Source: Streptomyces sp. L2 (GTDB lineage: Bacteria; Actinomycetota; Actinomycetes; Streptomycetales; Streptomycetaceae). From it: a stretch of 64,000 nt of DNA. The stretch covers positions 2,108,001 through 2,172,000 of the forward strand of contig NZ_QBDT01000001.1 of NCBI RefSeq assembly GCF_004124325.1, read 5' to 3'. The notes under the pieces were generated by a model. It was not told where the DNA came from. It was given only the letters and a program-made list of their open reading frames with translations, and did no database searches. Of the stretch, positions 1 to 7,670 are shown in pieces; positions within the stretch are counted from its first letter, which is position 1, and each line of letters opens with the position of its first letter. Made by a program: the position numbers and the translations under genes.

Positions 1-482
1 GTCCGGGACACGGCCGAGACCACCGAGCCCAGGGCGAGCGCGGCCAGCACGGCGAGGACCAGGGCGAGGAGGTAGCCGGCGGCCTGCTTCGGCAGCGTCA
101 CGCCGAAGGCCAGCCGACCGACAGCGAGGGCGAGCACCGCCGAGCCGAGCGCGGCCGCGCCCTGGACCAGCATCTGCGCGGACAGCAGCGCGGAGGGCCG
201 TACCGGCGTGACCGACATGCGGCGCAGGATGCCGCGCTCCCGGTAGCCGGTGACGCCCTGAGGCATCGACTGGACGCCCGAGGTGATCAGGGCGACGAGG
301 ACGACGACGGGCACATAGGTGTCGATGAGCCGCAGCCCGCCCAGGGAGGCGTCGGGGTCCCGGAACGACGGGATCGAGCCGAGGATGGCCAGCAGCAGCG
401 TCGGGAACAGCAGGATCCAGAAGACGGCGCCGGGCTCGCGGCGGAACAGGCGGAACTCGGTGCGCAGGACGGCGGTGTTCAT
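1..482 (-). CDS. ABC-2 type transporter permease (C-terminus beyond left edge)
   Basis: Translating the minus strand from the ATG at 482 gives an open frame to the window edge (about 160 residues). It starts MNTAVLRTEFRLFRREP, followed by a hydrophobic helix (AVFWILLFPTLLLAILG) and further membrane segments around VVVLVALITSGV and YLLALVLAVLAALALG. The 'GYRERGILRRMSVTPVRP' stretch is the usual cytoplasmic loop of ABC-2 membrane domains of drug/daunorubicin-type exporters. Its start codon overlaps the stop of the ATPase at 479-1387 (ATGA), so the two are translationally coupled and should form one exporter in the cytoplasmic membrane. The substrate is unknown. The 3' part lies outside the window. 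Confidence 0.9.
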   Translation of the reverse strand, partial: MNTAVLRTEFRLFRREPGAVFWILLFPTLLLAILGSIPSFRDPDASLGGLRLIDTYVPVVVLVALITSGVQSMPQGVTGYRERGILRRMSVTPVRPSALLSAQMLVQGAAALGSAVLALAVGRLAFGVTLPKQAAGYLLALVLAVLAALALGSVVSAVSR

Positions 483-1387
483 GCCGTGGCCTCCTTGGTC
501 AGGTCCAGGAACGCGTCGTCGAGGGTGGCGTCCACCACGCGCAGCTGGTGGGCGGTGACACGGTGGCGGGCGAGCAGCGTGAGGACCGCGTCGACGGTCT
601 CGTCGGTGCCGGACAGCGTGATCCGGCCGTCCTTGTGCTCGATGGAGGCGAGCGCCGGGAGCCCGGCGAGATCACGCTCGTCCAGCGGGGCGGACGGGGT
701 GAAGCTGACGACGGTCGCGCCGGCGGAGCGGCGGATGATCCCGGACGGGGTGTCCAGGGCGGCGATCCGGCCCCGGTCGATGACCGCGATCCGGTCGCAC
801 AGCCGCTGCGCCTCCTCCATGAAGTGGGTGACGAGCAGCACGGTGACCCCCTCCGCCCGGACCTCCTCGATGAGCTGCCAGGTGTCCCGGCGGGCGCGCG
901 GGTCGAGCCCGGTGGTCAGCTCGTCCAGGACGACGACCCTGGGGTTGCCGATCAGCGCGAGGGCGATGAACAGACGCTGCTGCTGCCCGCCGGACAGCTT
1001 GCCGAACCGGGAGCCGAGCTTCTCGGTGAGCCCCAGCCGTTCGGCGAGGTGCCGCCAGTCGGCCGGGCGCGGATAGAAGGCCGCGTACAGCTCCAGCGCC
1101 TCCCGCACGGTCAGCTTGGCCTGCAGCTCGCTCTGCTGGAGCTGCGCGCCGAGGACCCTGGCGACCTTCGCGTGGTCGGCGACCGGGTCCAGCCCCGTGA
1201 CCCGGACCCGGCCGCCGTCGGGAACCCGCAGCCCCTCGACGCACTCCACGGTGGTGGTCTTGCCGGCGCCGTTCGGGCCAAGGATCCCGAAGATCTCGCC
1301 CTCCTCGACGGCGAAGGAGACGCCGTCCACGACGGCCCTGCCGCCGTACGACTTACGCAGATCGGTGACTTCGATGACGGATGCCAT
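479..1387 (-). CDS. ABC transporter ATP-binding protein (DrrA-like)
   Basis: The 302-aa product begins MASVIEVTDLRKSYGG; an in-frame extension further upstream has no ABC homology, so the ATG at 1387 is chosen. Walker A is GPNGAGKTT (residues 37-45), the signature LSGGQQQR (131-138), and Walker B VVVLDELTTGLD with D154/E155. An H-loop (LLVTHFMEEAQ) follows. The roughly 80-residue C-terminal extension after the H-loop is typical of DrrA/CcmA-like ATPases paired with ABC-2 permeases. It powers the permease encoded immediately downstream. It is divergent from the broken XRE regulator at 1607, which could once have controlled it; that is inference from position only. Confidence 0.93.
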   Translation of the reverse strand: MASVIEVTDLRKSYGGRAVVDGVSFAVEEGEIFGILGPNGAGKTTTVECVEGLRVPDGGRVRVTGLDPVADHAKVARVLGAQLQQSELQAKLTVREALELYAAFYPRPADWRHLAERLGLTEKLGSRFGKLSGGQQQRLFIALALIGNPRVVVLDELTTGLDPRARRDTWQLIEEVRAEGVTVLLVTHFMEEAQRLCDRIAVIDRGRIAALDTPSGIIRRSAGATVVSFTPSAPLDERDLAGLPALASIEHKDGRITLSGTDETVDAVLTLLARHRVTAHQLRVVDATLDDAFLDLTKEATA

Positions 1388-1606
1388 GCCATCGAGAATC
1401 CCGTCCGGCGGCCCTCCCCCACATCGCCCGTCCCGCTCGAAGCGGCATCGTCCGATCGGTTGATGCGGGGGTACGACCGGGATTCGTGGGCGGTCCCACC
1501 GGGAGTGGGGTGAGGGCCGCACGGCCGGTCGAACGCGCAGGTCCCTGGACACCCGCCGGGGGTACCGTCTGAGTGTTGCCGTGCTTACCGCAGAACGGAG
1601 TTCGCC

Positions 1607-2271
1607 CTGTCGCAGAGCACCGAGAAACACACCGGCGCGCGGATCGCCCGTGTCCGCAGGCAGCGGGGTCTCACCCAGCAAGGGCTGGCGATGCGAGCGC
1701 ACGTATCGAAGTCGCTGCTGTCGAAGGTCGAGTGCGGGCAGAAGCCCTCCTCCCCCGCCCTCGTGGCGGCGTGCGCCCGCGCGCTGGGCGTCTCGACCTG
1801 CCGGCACTCATCGACGAGTCGGTGCAGACGGCACACACCAGTACCGGGGAGGAGCAGCGGATCGCTTACGAGTGCCTGGCGGAGTCGTTCCGGTGTGTGT
1901 TCACCGTGGCGTGGAAACTCGGCTTCCTCGACCTCGCGACCGTCGCCCTGGACCGCCTGGCGTGGACCGCGCCACGGGCCGACGAACCGGGGCTCGCCGC
2001 CAAGCACGCGTACCTGCGCGCACAGACCACGCTGCCCTCCGGCCGATACGACGTGGGGCTGCGTGTGGTCGACCGGGCCATACGGGACCTCGACGGCCAG
2101 GAGTCACGCCGCCCCGCCGGCATCGCCGCCATGCGCGGCATGCTGCACCTGCGCGCCGCGACGATCGCAGGCCGCATGAAGGACCGGGACCATGCGGACG
2201 CACGCCTGGCCGAGGTGCGCTTTCGCGCACAAGCTGACGGAACGTTGCGTTTACGCGTTATAACTCGATAA
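1607..2271 (+). pseudogene. XRE-family regulator, internally deleted and frameshifted
   Basis: The N-terminal HTH is in one frame: residues read SQSTEKHTGARIARVRRQR, then GLTQQGLAMRAHVSKSLLSK, ending near 1800 with the usual ARALGVST end of the DNA-binding domain. From about 1799 a second frame reads DLPALIDESVQTAHTSTGEEQ and continues as the TPR-like C-terminal half to LAEVR at about 2220. The middle of the family (from memory roughly 100-150 residues) is missing, and the halves are out of frame. No ATG/GTG/TTG is in frame with the HTH; only CTG at 1607, behind a GGAG-like site, would fit. After 2220 composition changes abruptly, so the 3' end is also truncated. It is unlikely to be functional. 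Confidence 0.75.
2215..2230. other. Short palindrome at truncation junction
   Basis: GTGCGC-TTTC-GCGCAC forms a perfect 6-bp stem with a 4-nt loop exactly where the XRE reading frame stops resembling its family and the DNA becomes AT-richer (cgtttacgcgttataactcg follows). It may mark the boundary of an inserted or deleted segment. Its function is unknown. Confidence 0.4.
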
Positions 2272-2368
2272 AGCAGGATGGCGGCACAGATGTGCCGCCG
2301 TCTATCAGTAGACTCCCAGGACTCAATGCCGAGCCATGGGCCGCAAAGTACCTACAGCAGTCGCATTC

Positions 2369-2740
2369 TCAGTCGTGCAGCCGAATCGACAGGTCGGAGG
2401 CAGTGACGGAGATTCGCCCGAAGTCGCCCGTCATAACGTACAGGTCCCCCTCCACTTCAAGAGAGTCGACAGTCCCGTAGTCCAGTTCGCCAGTTGCATC
2501 CTTCGCCGGCGGGGTTCCCTGATCAGTCCAGGACAAATCCGCCACGTGCGAGAATTGGAGCGTTCCTTTCCGGTAACAGTGCCTCTCGCCAGGCGAAGCA
2601 GGCCCGTGTTGCGGGTGATCGACATTCAGAGCTAGGTCCACTTCAAGGGCCAAGGCCCCTGGGTGAGCCTGAATTTCTAGGACATAACTCTCTTCGAAGC
2701 GGTAAACAGCCAGTCGACTCACTTCCCTATAATCATTCAT
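2369..2740 (-). CDS. Putative immunity protein of orphan toxin tip A
   Basis: This 123-aa acidic product starts MNDYREVSRLAVYRFEESYV. I do not recognise a named family. It has no signal peptide or membrane segment and looks like a small cytoplasmic beta-rich protein. The ATG at 2740 lies one base after the TAG stop of the orphan Rhs tip (2742-3023), the classic toxin-immunity spacing for translational coupling. Base composition is clearly lower in GC than the neighbouring core genes, as is usual for horizontally shuffled toxin/immunity modules. The immunity role is inferred from position, size and composition, not from homology. Confidence 0.6.
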   Translation of the reverse strand: MNDYREVSRLAVYRFEESYVLEIQAHPGALALEVDLALNVDHPQHGPASPGERHCYRKGTLQFSHVADLSWTDQGTPPAKDATGELDYGTVDSLEVEGDLYVMTGDFGRISVTASDLSIRLHD

Positions 2741-2741
2741 C

Positions 2742-3023
2742 CTAGCTCATTTCAACATGCGGGTCACTGCTCCCCGGGGCCCTACCAGTACCCTTCTTGA
2801 TAGTGGGCCGCAGAATACCGTTGGCATCATGGAATTTGATGGGGCCATTATCCGTCTGACTACGGACCCAACCGTTCGCTTGCCCAAACTTCTCCAATTG
2901 AGACGCCTTGGCGGTGCCATTTCTAGTGATTTGACCCATTGCAACGTCTGCGTCATAGCCGACGACACAGCCGCTGTTGTGAACGAGGACCGGGGTGTCG
3001 CCCGCCAGCGCATAGTACGTGTG
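2742..3023 (-). pseudogene. Orphan Rhs/Hint C-terminal toxin tip A
   Basis: The frame opens directly after a TAG (3024-3026) and reads HTYYALAGDTPVLVHNSG, the conserved end of the Hint domain seen in the complete toxin at 9.8 kb. A different tip follows, containing ITRNGTAKASQLEKFGQANG and IKFHDANGILRPTIKKGTG and ending GSSDPHVEMS; about 93 codons are open in total. There is no start codon upstream, only an internal ATG at 2939, so it is a displaced tip that could be expressed only after recombination into an Rhs gene. The IKF-DANG-LRPTIKKG...PHVE pattern resembles C-terminal nuclease-type tips of actinobacterial polymorphic toxins, but the exact family is not assigned. The putative immunity gene follows at 2740. 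Confidence 0.65.
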
Positions 3024-3123
3024 CTACGCAGCACCCCTCTACCTGCTTCTTCGCTGGTCAGCGTGGGTTTTGCGTTCCGCTGGCGTCCGTGGTTGTGCGG
3101 GGGAAATCCGTGGCTGTTGCCGC
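2977..3123. repeat. Direct repeat copy A (Rhs tip boundary)
   Basis: This copy is about 147 bp, begins ttgtgaacgaggaccgggg and ends gtggctgttgccgc. It matches 7525-7670 in the same orientation with scattered substitutions and small indels. The part nearest the toxin tip encodes the Hint end (LAG-TPVLVHN) on the minus strand. The remaining roughly 95 bp is not Rhs-coding and contains the shared TAG. The VapC-like gene stops five bases to the right. The copy looks like a recombination boundary carried with the tip module. Confidence 0.85.
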
Positions 3124-3127
3124 AGCT

Positions 3128-3547
3128 TCAGGTCAGGTCGGGAAGCAGGGTGAAGTAGTCCGTGTGCTTGGGCTGGACGACAGTGAAGTGACGGCGGTCG
3201 AGGGTGGCAATGCGCTGGGCTCCATGGCGTTCGGCGACTGCGATCACGGAGGCATCGACCGCTCCGAGGGGAAAGCTGTCGTACTGCTCGATGAGTTCAC
3301 CGACGCGGAGGAGGTCGTCAGTGGTGACGTTGTCGAGCTCGAAGTGGCCACTGGCCACGTGGTCGATGAATGTACGTTCCACGTGTGGCCAGCGCTCCAG
3401 CTGCCAGCTGACCTCGGTCAGGACGGTGGAGGGCAGGATCTTCCGGCCTCGGAGCCGGGAGAAGAAGTCCACGCAGCGGGCGTGGTGGTTGTCCCTGGCG
3501 TTGAAGAACGCGACGAGTGGTCCGGTGTCGAGGATCGTGACGGTCAC
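3128..3547 (-). CDS. PIN-domain ribonuclease toxin (VapC-like)
   Basis: The 139-aa product starts VTVTILDTGPLVAFFNARDN and has the four acidic positions of PIN nucleases: D7 (LDTGP), E45 (LTEVSW), D98 (VDASVIAVAE) and D117 (LDRRHF). VapC-type proteins are Mg2+-dependent endoribonucleases that cut tRNA, rRNA or mRNA when freed from the antitoxin. The GTG start at 3547 overlaps the TGA of the upstream antitoxin gene by 4 bp, so the pair is coupled. Its stop lies five bases from the Rhs-tip direct repeat A. This is an independent toxin-antitoxin unit, not an Rhs tip, since it has its own start and lacks the Hint end. The catalytic residues look intact. Confidence 0.88.
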   Translation of the reverse strand: MTVTILDTGPLVAFFNARDNHHARCVDFFSRLRGRKILPSTVLTEVSWQLERWPHVERTFIDHVASGHFELDNVTTDDLLRVGELIEQYDSFPLGAVDASVIAVAERHGAQRIATLDRRHFTVVQPKHTDYFTLLPDLT

Positions 3548-3828
3548 CCGGCGGCACTCCCGCGCTGGTCGCCGCGGGCTGCGATGTAGGCGTCGTGATT
3601 CTCTGCGTAGTCGGCGGGGGCGTCGATGCTACCGGCGAGAGCGAGGAAGCTGGCCGGGAGCAGGTCTCCCTCGTCGTCGGCCTCGTCAGTCTGATCTTCC
3701 GCTCGTGGCGGGAGAACGTCGGCGAACTCTTCGTCCTGGCTGATGATCAGGCGGAGGCGGCGGGCCTGCCGAGGACTGAGGTGTTCCACGGCGTACCGCA
3801 GGTCTTCGTAGTCACGTGCTGCCGTCAT
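3544..3828 (-). CDS. Antitoxin partner of the PIN toxin
   Basis: The product is 94 aa, very acidic in the middle and starts MTAARDYEDLRYAVEHLSPR. It has a short basic helix (QARRLRLI) and a flexible DE-rich region, then an ASFLALAGSID segment that could cover the PIN active site. The gene precedes and overlaps the toxin gene by 4 bp, the standard antitoxin-first order. I do not see a clear AbrB, RHH or HTH DNA-binding fold, so autoregulation cannot be read from the sequence. The assignment rests on position and on actinobacterial PIN-partner size. Confidence 0.75.
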   Translation of the reverse strand: MTAARDYEDLRYAVEHLSPRQARRLRLIISQDEEFADVLPPRAEDQTDEADDEGDLLPASFLALAGSIDAPADYAENHDAYIAARGDQRGSAAG

Positions 3829-3932
3829 GGCTCAAGTCTGGCATGCAGGCCCCTTCGGTGTCCTGGGGCAGCGACCTTTGCCTCTCCAGCTCGCGCTGGC
3901 TGGCGACTCGAAGCCGGGACCCGGCAGCGTCG

Positions 3933-4026
3933 GGGCCTGAGCGGGAGGTGTCCTTCGTCGGTCGGGCAGCTTCACCGGACCAGAGTTCCCCAGGGGTCAT
4001 CAGGGCAGCCCACTACCGTGACGCGT
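3933..4026 (+). repeat. Inverted repeat, left arm
   Basis: The arm contains cctgagcgggagg, then tcgtcggtcgggcagcttc, then gttcccc-ggggtc, and ends near cgtgacgcgt. The reverse complement of 4541-4633 carries the same blocks in the same order and spacing, at an eye-estimated 80% identity. The arms enclose about 510 bp with no convincing gene. This could be the ends of a small non-autonomous element, or copies of a dispersed Streptomyces repeat in opposite orientation. Confidence 0.7.
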
Positions 4027-4377
4027 ACCCGCGTGTAGCTGGTGGGGCCTCGGCCACCGACCGTCCGCTACGGCTGCGGGTTCGCCGGATGGTCACCGGT
4101 CACGTGTGTCTCGCTCAGCCCCCACCGGCGCCAGCCACGCCGTCATGCCGTCACGGCCTAGACCAGCGCCGAGCCGCAGGCGTACGCGACGGCGGTTCGC
4201 CTCGCCGAGTACTTCGCTGCTCGGCCGGTCAGGCCCCGGTCCGCTGGGGTGCGCGCCGAGTGGTCGGTGGGCGTCGCCGGCGAGGCGGCAGACAGGAGCG
4301 GGCGGCGGTCACCGGCCGCCGGCGCGCGGCTGCCCCGCTGGTCCGGGCGCGCAGCAGCCAGCACAGCGAAGACCTTT

Positions 4378-4394
4378 CTGGGGCTCTGCCCCAG
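4378..4394. repeat. CTGGGGC-TCT-GCCCCAG hairpin
   Basis: A perfect 7-bp stem with a 3-nt loop sits in the context gacctttctggggctctg, then ccccagaccccg. From memory, this motif recurs in many Streptomyces intergenic regions. It lacks a T-tract on either side, so it is not a clear intrinsic terminator. Confidence 0.6.
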
Positions 4395-4540
4395 ACCCCG
4401 GCCCTCCCTCCGAGAGGCAGGGGGACGAATGTCGGGTGCGGCTTCGTCGTGGTGAGTGGTCGCGGGGCGCGGGTGGGGTCCCTCGCCGTCCGGTCACCGG
4501 AGGCGTACCAGGAACCCGCGGGGGCCGCCAACGCCAAGCG

Positions 4541-4633
4541 CACGCGTCACGATGTGAGCCTTGGCGGCCCCCGGGGAACCCTGGCACGGCGAAGCTGCCC
4601 GACCGACGAGGGACCCCCTCCCGCTCAGGCCCG
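4541..4633 (-). repeat. Inverted repeat, right arm
   Basis: Read on the minus strand this matches 3933-4026: cgggcctgagcgggagg, tcgtcggtcgggcagcttcg, gttccccgggggcc, and a final tcgtgacgcgt. It lies just downstream of the end of the broken XRE-TPR gene. Confidence 0.7.
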
Positions 4634-4684
4634 GAATCTGTCGGAGGCTGACTCCGGCCGGCGGATGGCCAACCCCGAGGGCGC

Positions 4685-5888
4685 TCAGGATGCCAGCAGT
4701 TCGGCGACTTCGGGCACATCGCGATAGCTCCGGAGTCGATCGAGGACGATTCTCGTGCGTTGTGCCGTGCGTTCGCTGCCGCTTTGCCCGAGGGCGAGCA
4801 TCCGACCCGCTGTTCCCGCTGCGGCCTCGGGCTCGTTGGCGTCGGCGTAGGCCACCGCCAGCCAGGAAAGATACAGCGCCAACTCCCGGGCGTGGCTGGC
4901 GTCGTAGCGTCCGAGCACATCCGTCAGCAGCGGCACGGCCCGCAGCGGGCGCCGCAGTTCGGTGTAGACACGGGCCTCCATGACCTGCAATTCCCCGGCG
5001 TCCATCCAGTACAGGTACGACGGGGATTCGGTGCCGGCCGAGTCCTCGGACAGAGCCTCGGCCGCTTCCCCGAGGGCGGTCATCGCCGGGCGGTCCTGCC
5101 CGGCACGGGTATGCGCCCAGGCGACACGATCCAGGTACAGCGCGCGAGCCTTCGCCGGGGCGTCGGGACCCGGCGTCCTCCAGGGCGGCGCGGGCCAGTC
5201 CCACGGCGTCCGCTGTCCGGCCGATGTTGCTCCACTGGTAGGCGAGCGAGCCCGCCACGTTCCCGGACAGCACGCCGTCCCCGGCGGCCTGCCCGGCGCT
5301 CATGCCGAGCCGGTAGATGCGCTCCGCCTCGGCATGCTCCCCTGCGTCGGAGGCCACTCACCCGGCGATCTACGCCAACTCTCCGATGGTGCGGAGAAGT
5401 TCGCGCCCGACTTCTTCGGTGTGTGTGCCCTCGCGATAGAGCTTCACAGCCGCTTGCAGCTGGCGCAGCGCGGGCCCGATCAGGTCCTTGCCGTACACCA
5501 CATCGTCAGCCAGCCGCAGGCCGTGTACCCGCTGGGCCAGGTCACCCACCTGTCCGGCCCCGATCCGGCGGCCCGTACGAGCACGAAGCGGGGCCAGCGG
5601 ATCGCCCTCGGGCAGGAAGTCGGCGACGGACCGCACCGGCGGCGCGGACTCGACCGGCTGAACGGCCTTCGCCCTCTCCAGCATCTCGCGCGGCACCTGA
5701 AGCACCTGCGCGAGGAAGGGAAGCCACTCACGTGGAGACCGCGTCCCGATCTCCCAACGCGACACGTCATTTCGCGTCGGCGGGACGCGCCCAGGAGCAG
5801 CCTCAGCCAGAGCCTCGGCGAGCCGCCGCTGACTCCAACCACGCGCCATGCGCAGCCGCCTGACCAGTTCTCCGATCGTCTCCCGCAC
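4685..5888 (-). pseudogene. XRE/TPR regulator with two nonsense codons and a frameshift
   Basis: From the GTG at 5888 the frame reads VRETIGELVRRLRMARGWSQ, then RRLAEALAEAAPGRVPPTRNDVSRWEIGTRSP in overlapping context, a clear XRE HTH. It continues to VGRELLRTIGELA and stops at TAG (5370-5372). The same frame resumes after a second stop, TGA at 5358-5360, as VASDAGEHAEAERIYRLGMS, a TPR-like region typical of this Streptomyces family. Near 5170 the frame shifts by one base (an extra G). The remainder (MTALGEAAEALSEDSAGTES ... EVAELLAS) ends at 4685. The intact ancestor would be about 400 aa. Each lesion is a single-base change (CAG to TAG, TGG to TGA, one insertion), so decay is recent, unless these are sequencing errors. 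It is probably non-functional. Confidence 0.8.
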
Positions 5889-6084
5889 CCCACCAGTTTG
5901 GCAGACAGCAAGGCAGACACGCTGGCTACTCCGCAAGGTCCACGCCGGCGGGACGATGATCAGCAACGCCAAGCTGAGTCGAGGAGAGGGCAACTAGATG
6001 GCTGAGCGTGCGACACCGTGGCCAGAGGGTCCCGCCATGCAGGGGCCGCGCCTGCTGCCGTGGGCCACTGCCGAGGCTCACCCC

Positions 6085-6658
6085 AGGTACGGCCGGTGAC
6101 CTGGTCCGACCGGATGCCGACCTGGTCGGCGAAGAGGATCTCGCCGCCATCCTGCTTCGCCTTCGCGCGGATCTTCGGCCAGGTCTCCCGATGCCAGCGC
6201 CGGACGGCCAGCGGGTCCTGTTCCACGGCCCGCTTGTCCGGCCGCTGGAAGGACAGGCCCCACCGCTTCAGGTACTTGCCCACCCCCACCTCGGTCAGTC
6301 GCACCCGGTACAGCTTCGCGATCAGGTCACCGATCAGCCGCCGAGTCCATAACTGTCCACTCAGCCCCACATCGCAGGGCCGGTGATCGAGGACCGCCTG
6401 CCGCACCGCCGCCTGCTCGGACTCCCCGAGCACCTGGTGCACCCCGACCGGCTTGCCGCGCGGGCGCATGACCAGCGCCTCCCGGCCACCGGCCTGCCAC
6501 TTCGCCCACCAGATGTCGACCGCCTTCAACGACACCCCGAACACTGCCGCCACGTCCTCACGGTCCCGCCCCGCCACCAGTGCGGCCACCGCCCGCAGCC
6601 GCAGGGCCTCCTACGCCGACGGCGACAGATGCCGCGCGTCCCCCACCAGATCGCTCAC
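6085..6658 (-). pseudogene. IS630-family transposase remnant
   Basis: Starting at GTG 6658 the frame reads VSDLVGDARHLSPSA, then an in-frame TAG (CAG expected), then EALRLRAVAALVAGRDREDV. It goes on through AAVFGVSLKAVDIWWAKWQAGG, YRVRLTEVGVGKYLKRWGLS and QVTGRTWG. This is the N-terminal winged-HTH and start of the catalytic domain of an IS630-type transposase. Family similarity ends near 6085 (TWG then unrelated sequence), so the second and third acidic DDE residues and the C-terminal third are gone. One nonsense codon plus truncation make it inactive. It differs from the IS630-like element at 7669-8825, so two elements have targeted this toxin-tip region. Confidence 0.8.
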
Positions 6659-6742
6659 ACCCCACCAACGACCCAGAACCCGAACCGTTTCGGATCAAAT
6701 ATGACTGTCAGATGAATCGCAGGCCGCCCGCAGGATATCCCT

Positions 6743-7101
6743 TCAGGGAACACACTCGATGCGAATTGCAGTCACCCCAACAACATCTCGCAGGTTCGGC
6801 GCGACTACACAAACGCACGACCAGTCACCACGTGAAACCGAGAAGACCAGCACTTCTGCCAGGGAGCTAGCCCGAATCGCTTCAAGGAACTTGTCGAGTT
6901 CTTCCGCCTCACCTCCTCTGCTTCTGAGTCCCGTCGCACGGGACGAATAGAGCGCCTCCACATCGCACCTCGCCGCCGGGGTGGCGCGATAGGAGAAATC
7001 GTTCCAGCTGGCCAGGATATCCAGCCCATGTCGAGCAGAGGCCCACCCCAAGCTGGCAAGCGCGGCAGCATCTGACGAGCCGCAGTTCCGTCAATCTCCA
7101 T
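6743..7101 (-). pseudogene. Immunity-like gene of tip B, probable frameshift
   Basis: The ATG at 7101 opens a frame reading MEIDGTAARQMLPRL, whose continuation is meaningless. One base missing near 7070 would join it to the second frame, ALASLGWASARHGLDILASW, which continues through ATPAARCDVEALYSSRATG, EELDKFLEAIRASSLAEVLV and NLRDVVGVTAIRIECVP, a plausible compact cytoplasmic protein of about 120 aa. It follows the orphan ART-like tip by about 40 bp on the same strand, which suggests a cognate immunity protein. If the second frame starts at the TTG at 7051, a shortened product might still be made. No family is recognised; function is inferred from position. Confidence 0.5.
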
Positions 7102-7142
7102 CGCCACGTGACTCCCGTTCCTGGCTGACGGCTTGACGATAG

Positions 7143-7571
7143 TCAGCGTAGATCGAAAACCTCGGCACCCTGCACAAGGTTTTCCACAAGAACTTCACTC
7201 TCGCCCCACTTGTCTTCGCCGTATAGCGCCATCTGTCGAAGTGGATTTCCTGGGGTCGGAAGAGAAATTCTGAGAATCACGCCCGGAGTTTCCCCGTCAC
7301 GCACCCCCATGGCATACCTTCGCGCAACCTCAGGGCTGGTCGTCCACGAGGTGTATATGCTCTCCGTGTTGTTGTCATTGTGTTCCACCGATGTTGCCTT
7401 GCCGCCCCGCGGCGCTGCCCGCCCCTCCAGAGCGTTCTGAAAACCGGGATGCCCCTCAGGTACGCCTCGGTAAAGATATCGCCCGCCAGGATGCTCGGCT
7501 TTGAGGCTGCCGAACGTGTCACAATTGTGAACGAGGACCGGGGTATGGCCCGCAAGCACATAGCACGTGTG
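7143..7571 (-). pseudogene. Orphan Rhs/Hint toxin tip B, ADP-ribosyltransferase-like
   Basis: After a TAG (7572-7574) the frame reads HTCYVLAGHTPVLVHNC, the Hint-domain end. About 125 residues of a new tip follow: YLYRGVPEGHPGFQNALEG, SIYTSWTTSPEVARRYAMG, PGVILRISLPTP and ESEVLVENLVQGAEVFDLR. The YRG arginine, the TSWT/S segment and the terminal ESEVLVE glutamates fit the R-S-E pattern of bacterial ADP-ribosyltransferase toxins; this is a motif-level reading only. A GTG at 7559 could in principle start a protein, but the module is best explained as a silent tip waiting for recombination, like tip A at 2742. Confidence 0.65.
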
Positions 7572-7670
7572 CTACGCGGCACGTCTCTACCTGCTTTTTC
7601 GCTGGTCAGCGCGGTGTTTGCGTTCCCCTGGCGTCCGTGGTTGTGCGGGGAAATCCGTGGCTGTTGCCGC
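7525..7670. repeat. Direct repeat copy B (Rhs tip boundary)
   Basis: This second copy matches 2977-3123 in the same orientation and shares ttgtgaacgaggaccgggg at one end and gtggctgttgccgc at the other, including the in-frame TAG before HTxYxLAG. Its right end abuts the terminal inverted repeat of the IS630-like element (7669). The first about 50 bp also resemble the corresponding part of the full-length Rhs gene (9825-9857). Confidence 0.85.

Larger units (their letters stand above)
3829..4684. other. 856-bp non-coding interval
   Basis: Several long open frames cross this interval on both strands, but all show low-complexity Arg/Pro/Gly composition, no recognisable domain and mutual overlap, as expected from GC-rich non-coding DNA. 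What is visible is a pair of roughly 94-bp inverted arms (3933-4026 and 4541-4633) and a perfect hairpin at 4378-4394 between them. No gene is called. Confidence 0.6.

Noticed and set aside
3128..3828. PIN/antitoxin pair as another displaced Rhs tip
   Set aside because: It has its own start, antitoxin-first order and no VHN-type Hint end, so it is a separate VapBC-like unit.
3816..4727. 303-codon plus-strand open frame over the inverted-repeat region
   Set aside because: Runs through both inverted arms, low-complexity Arg/Pro/Gly, no domain; judged non-coding.
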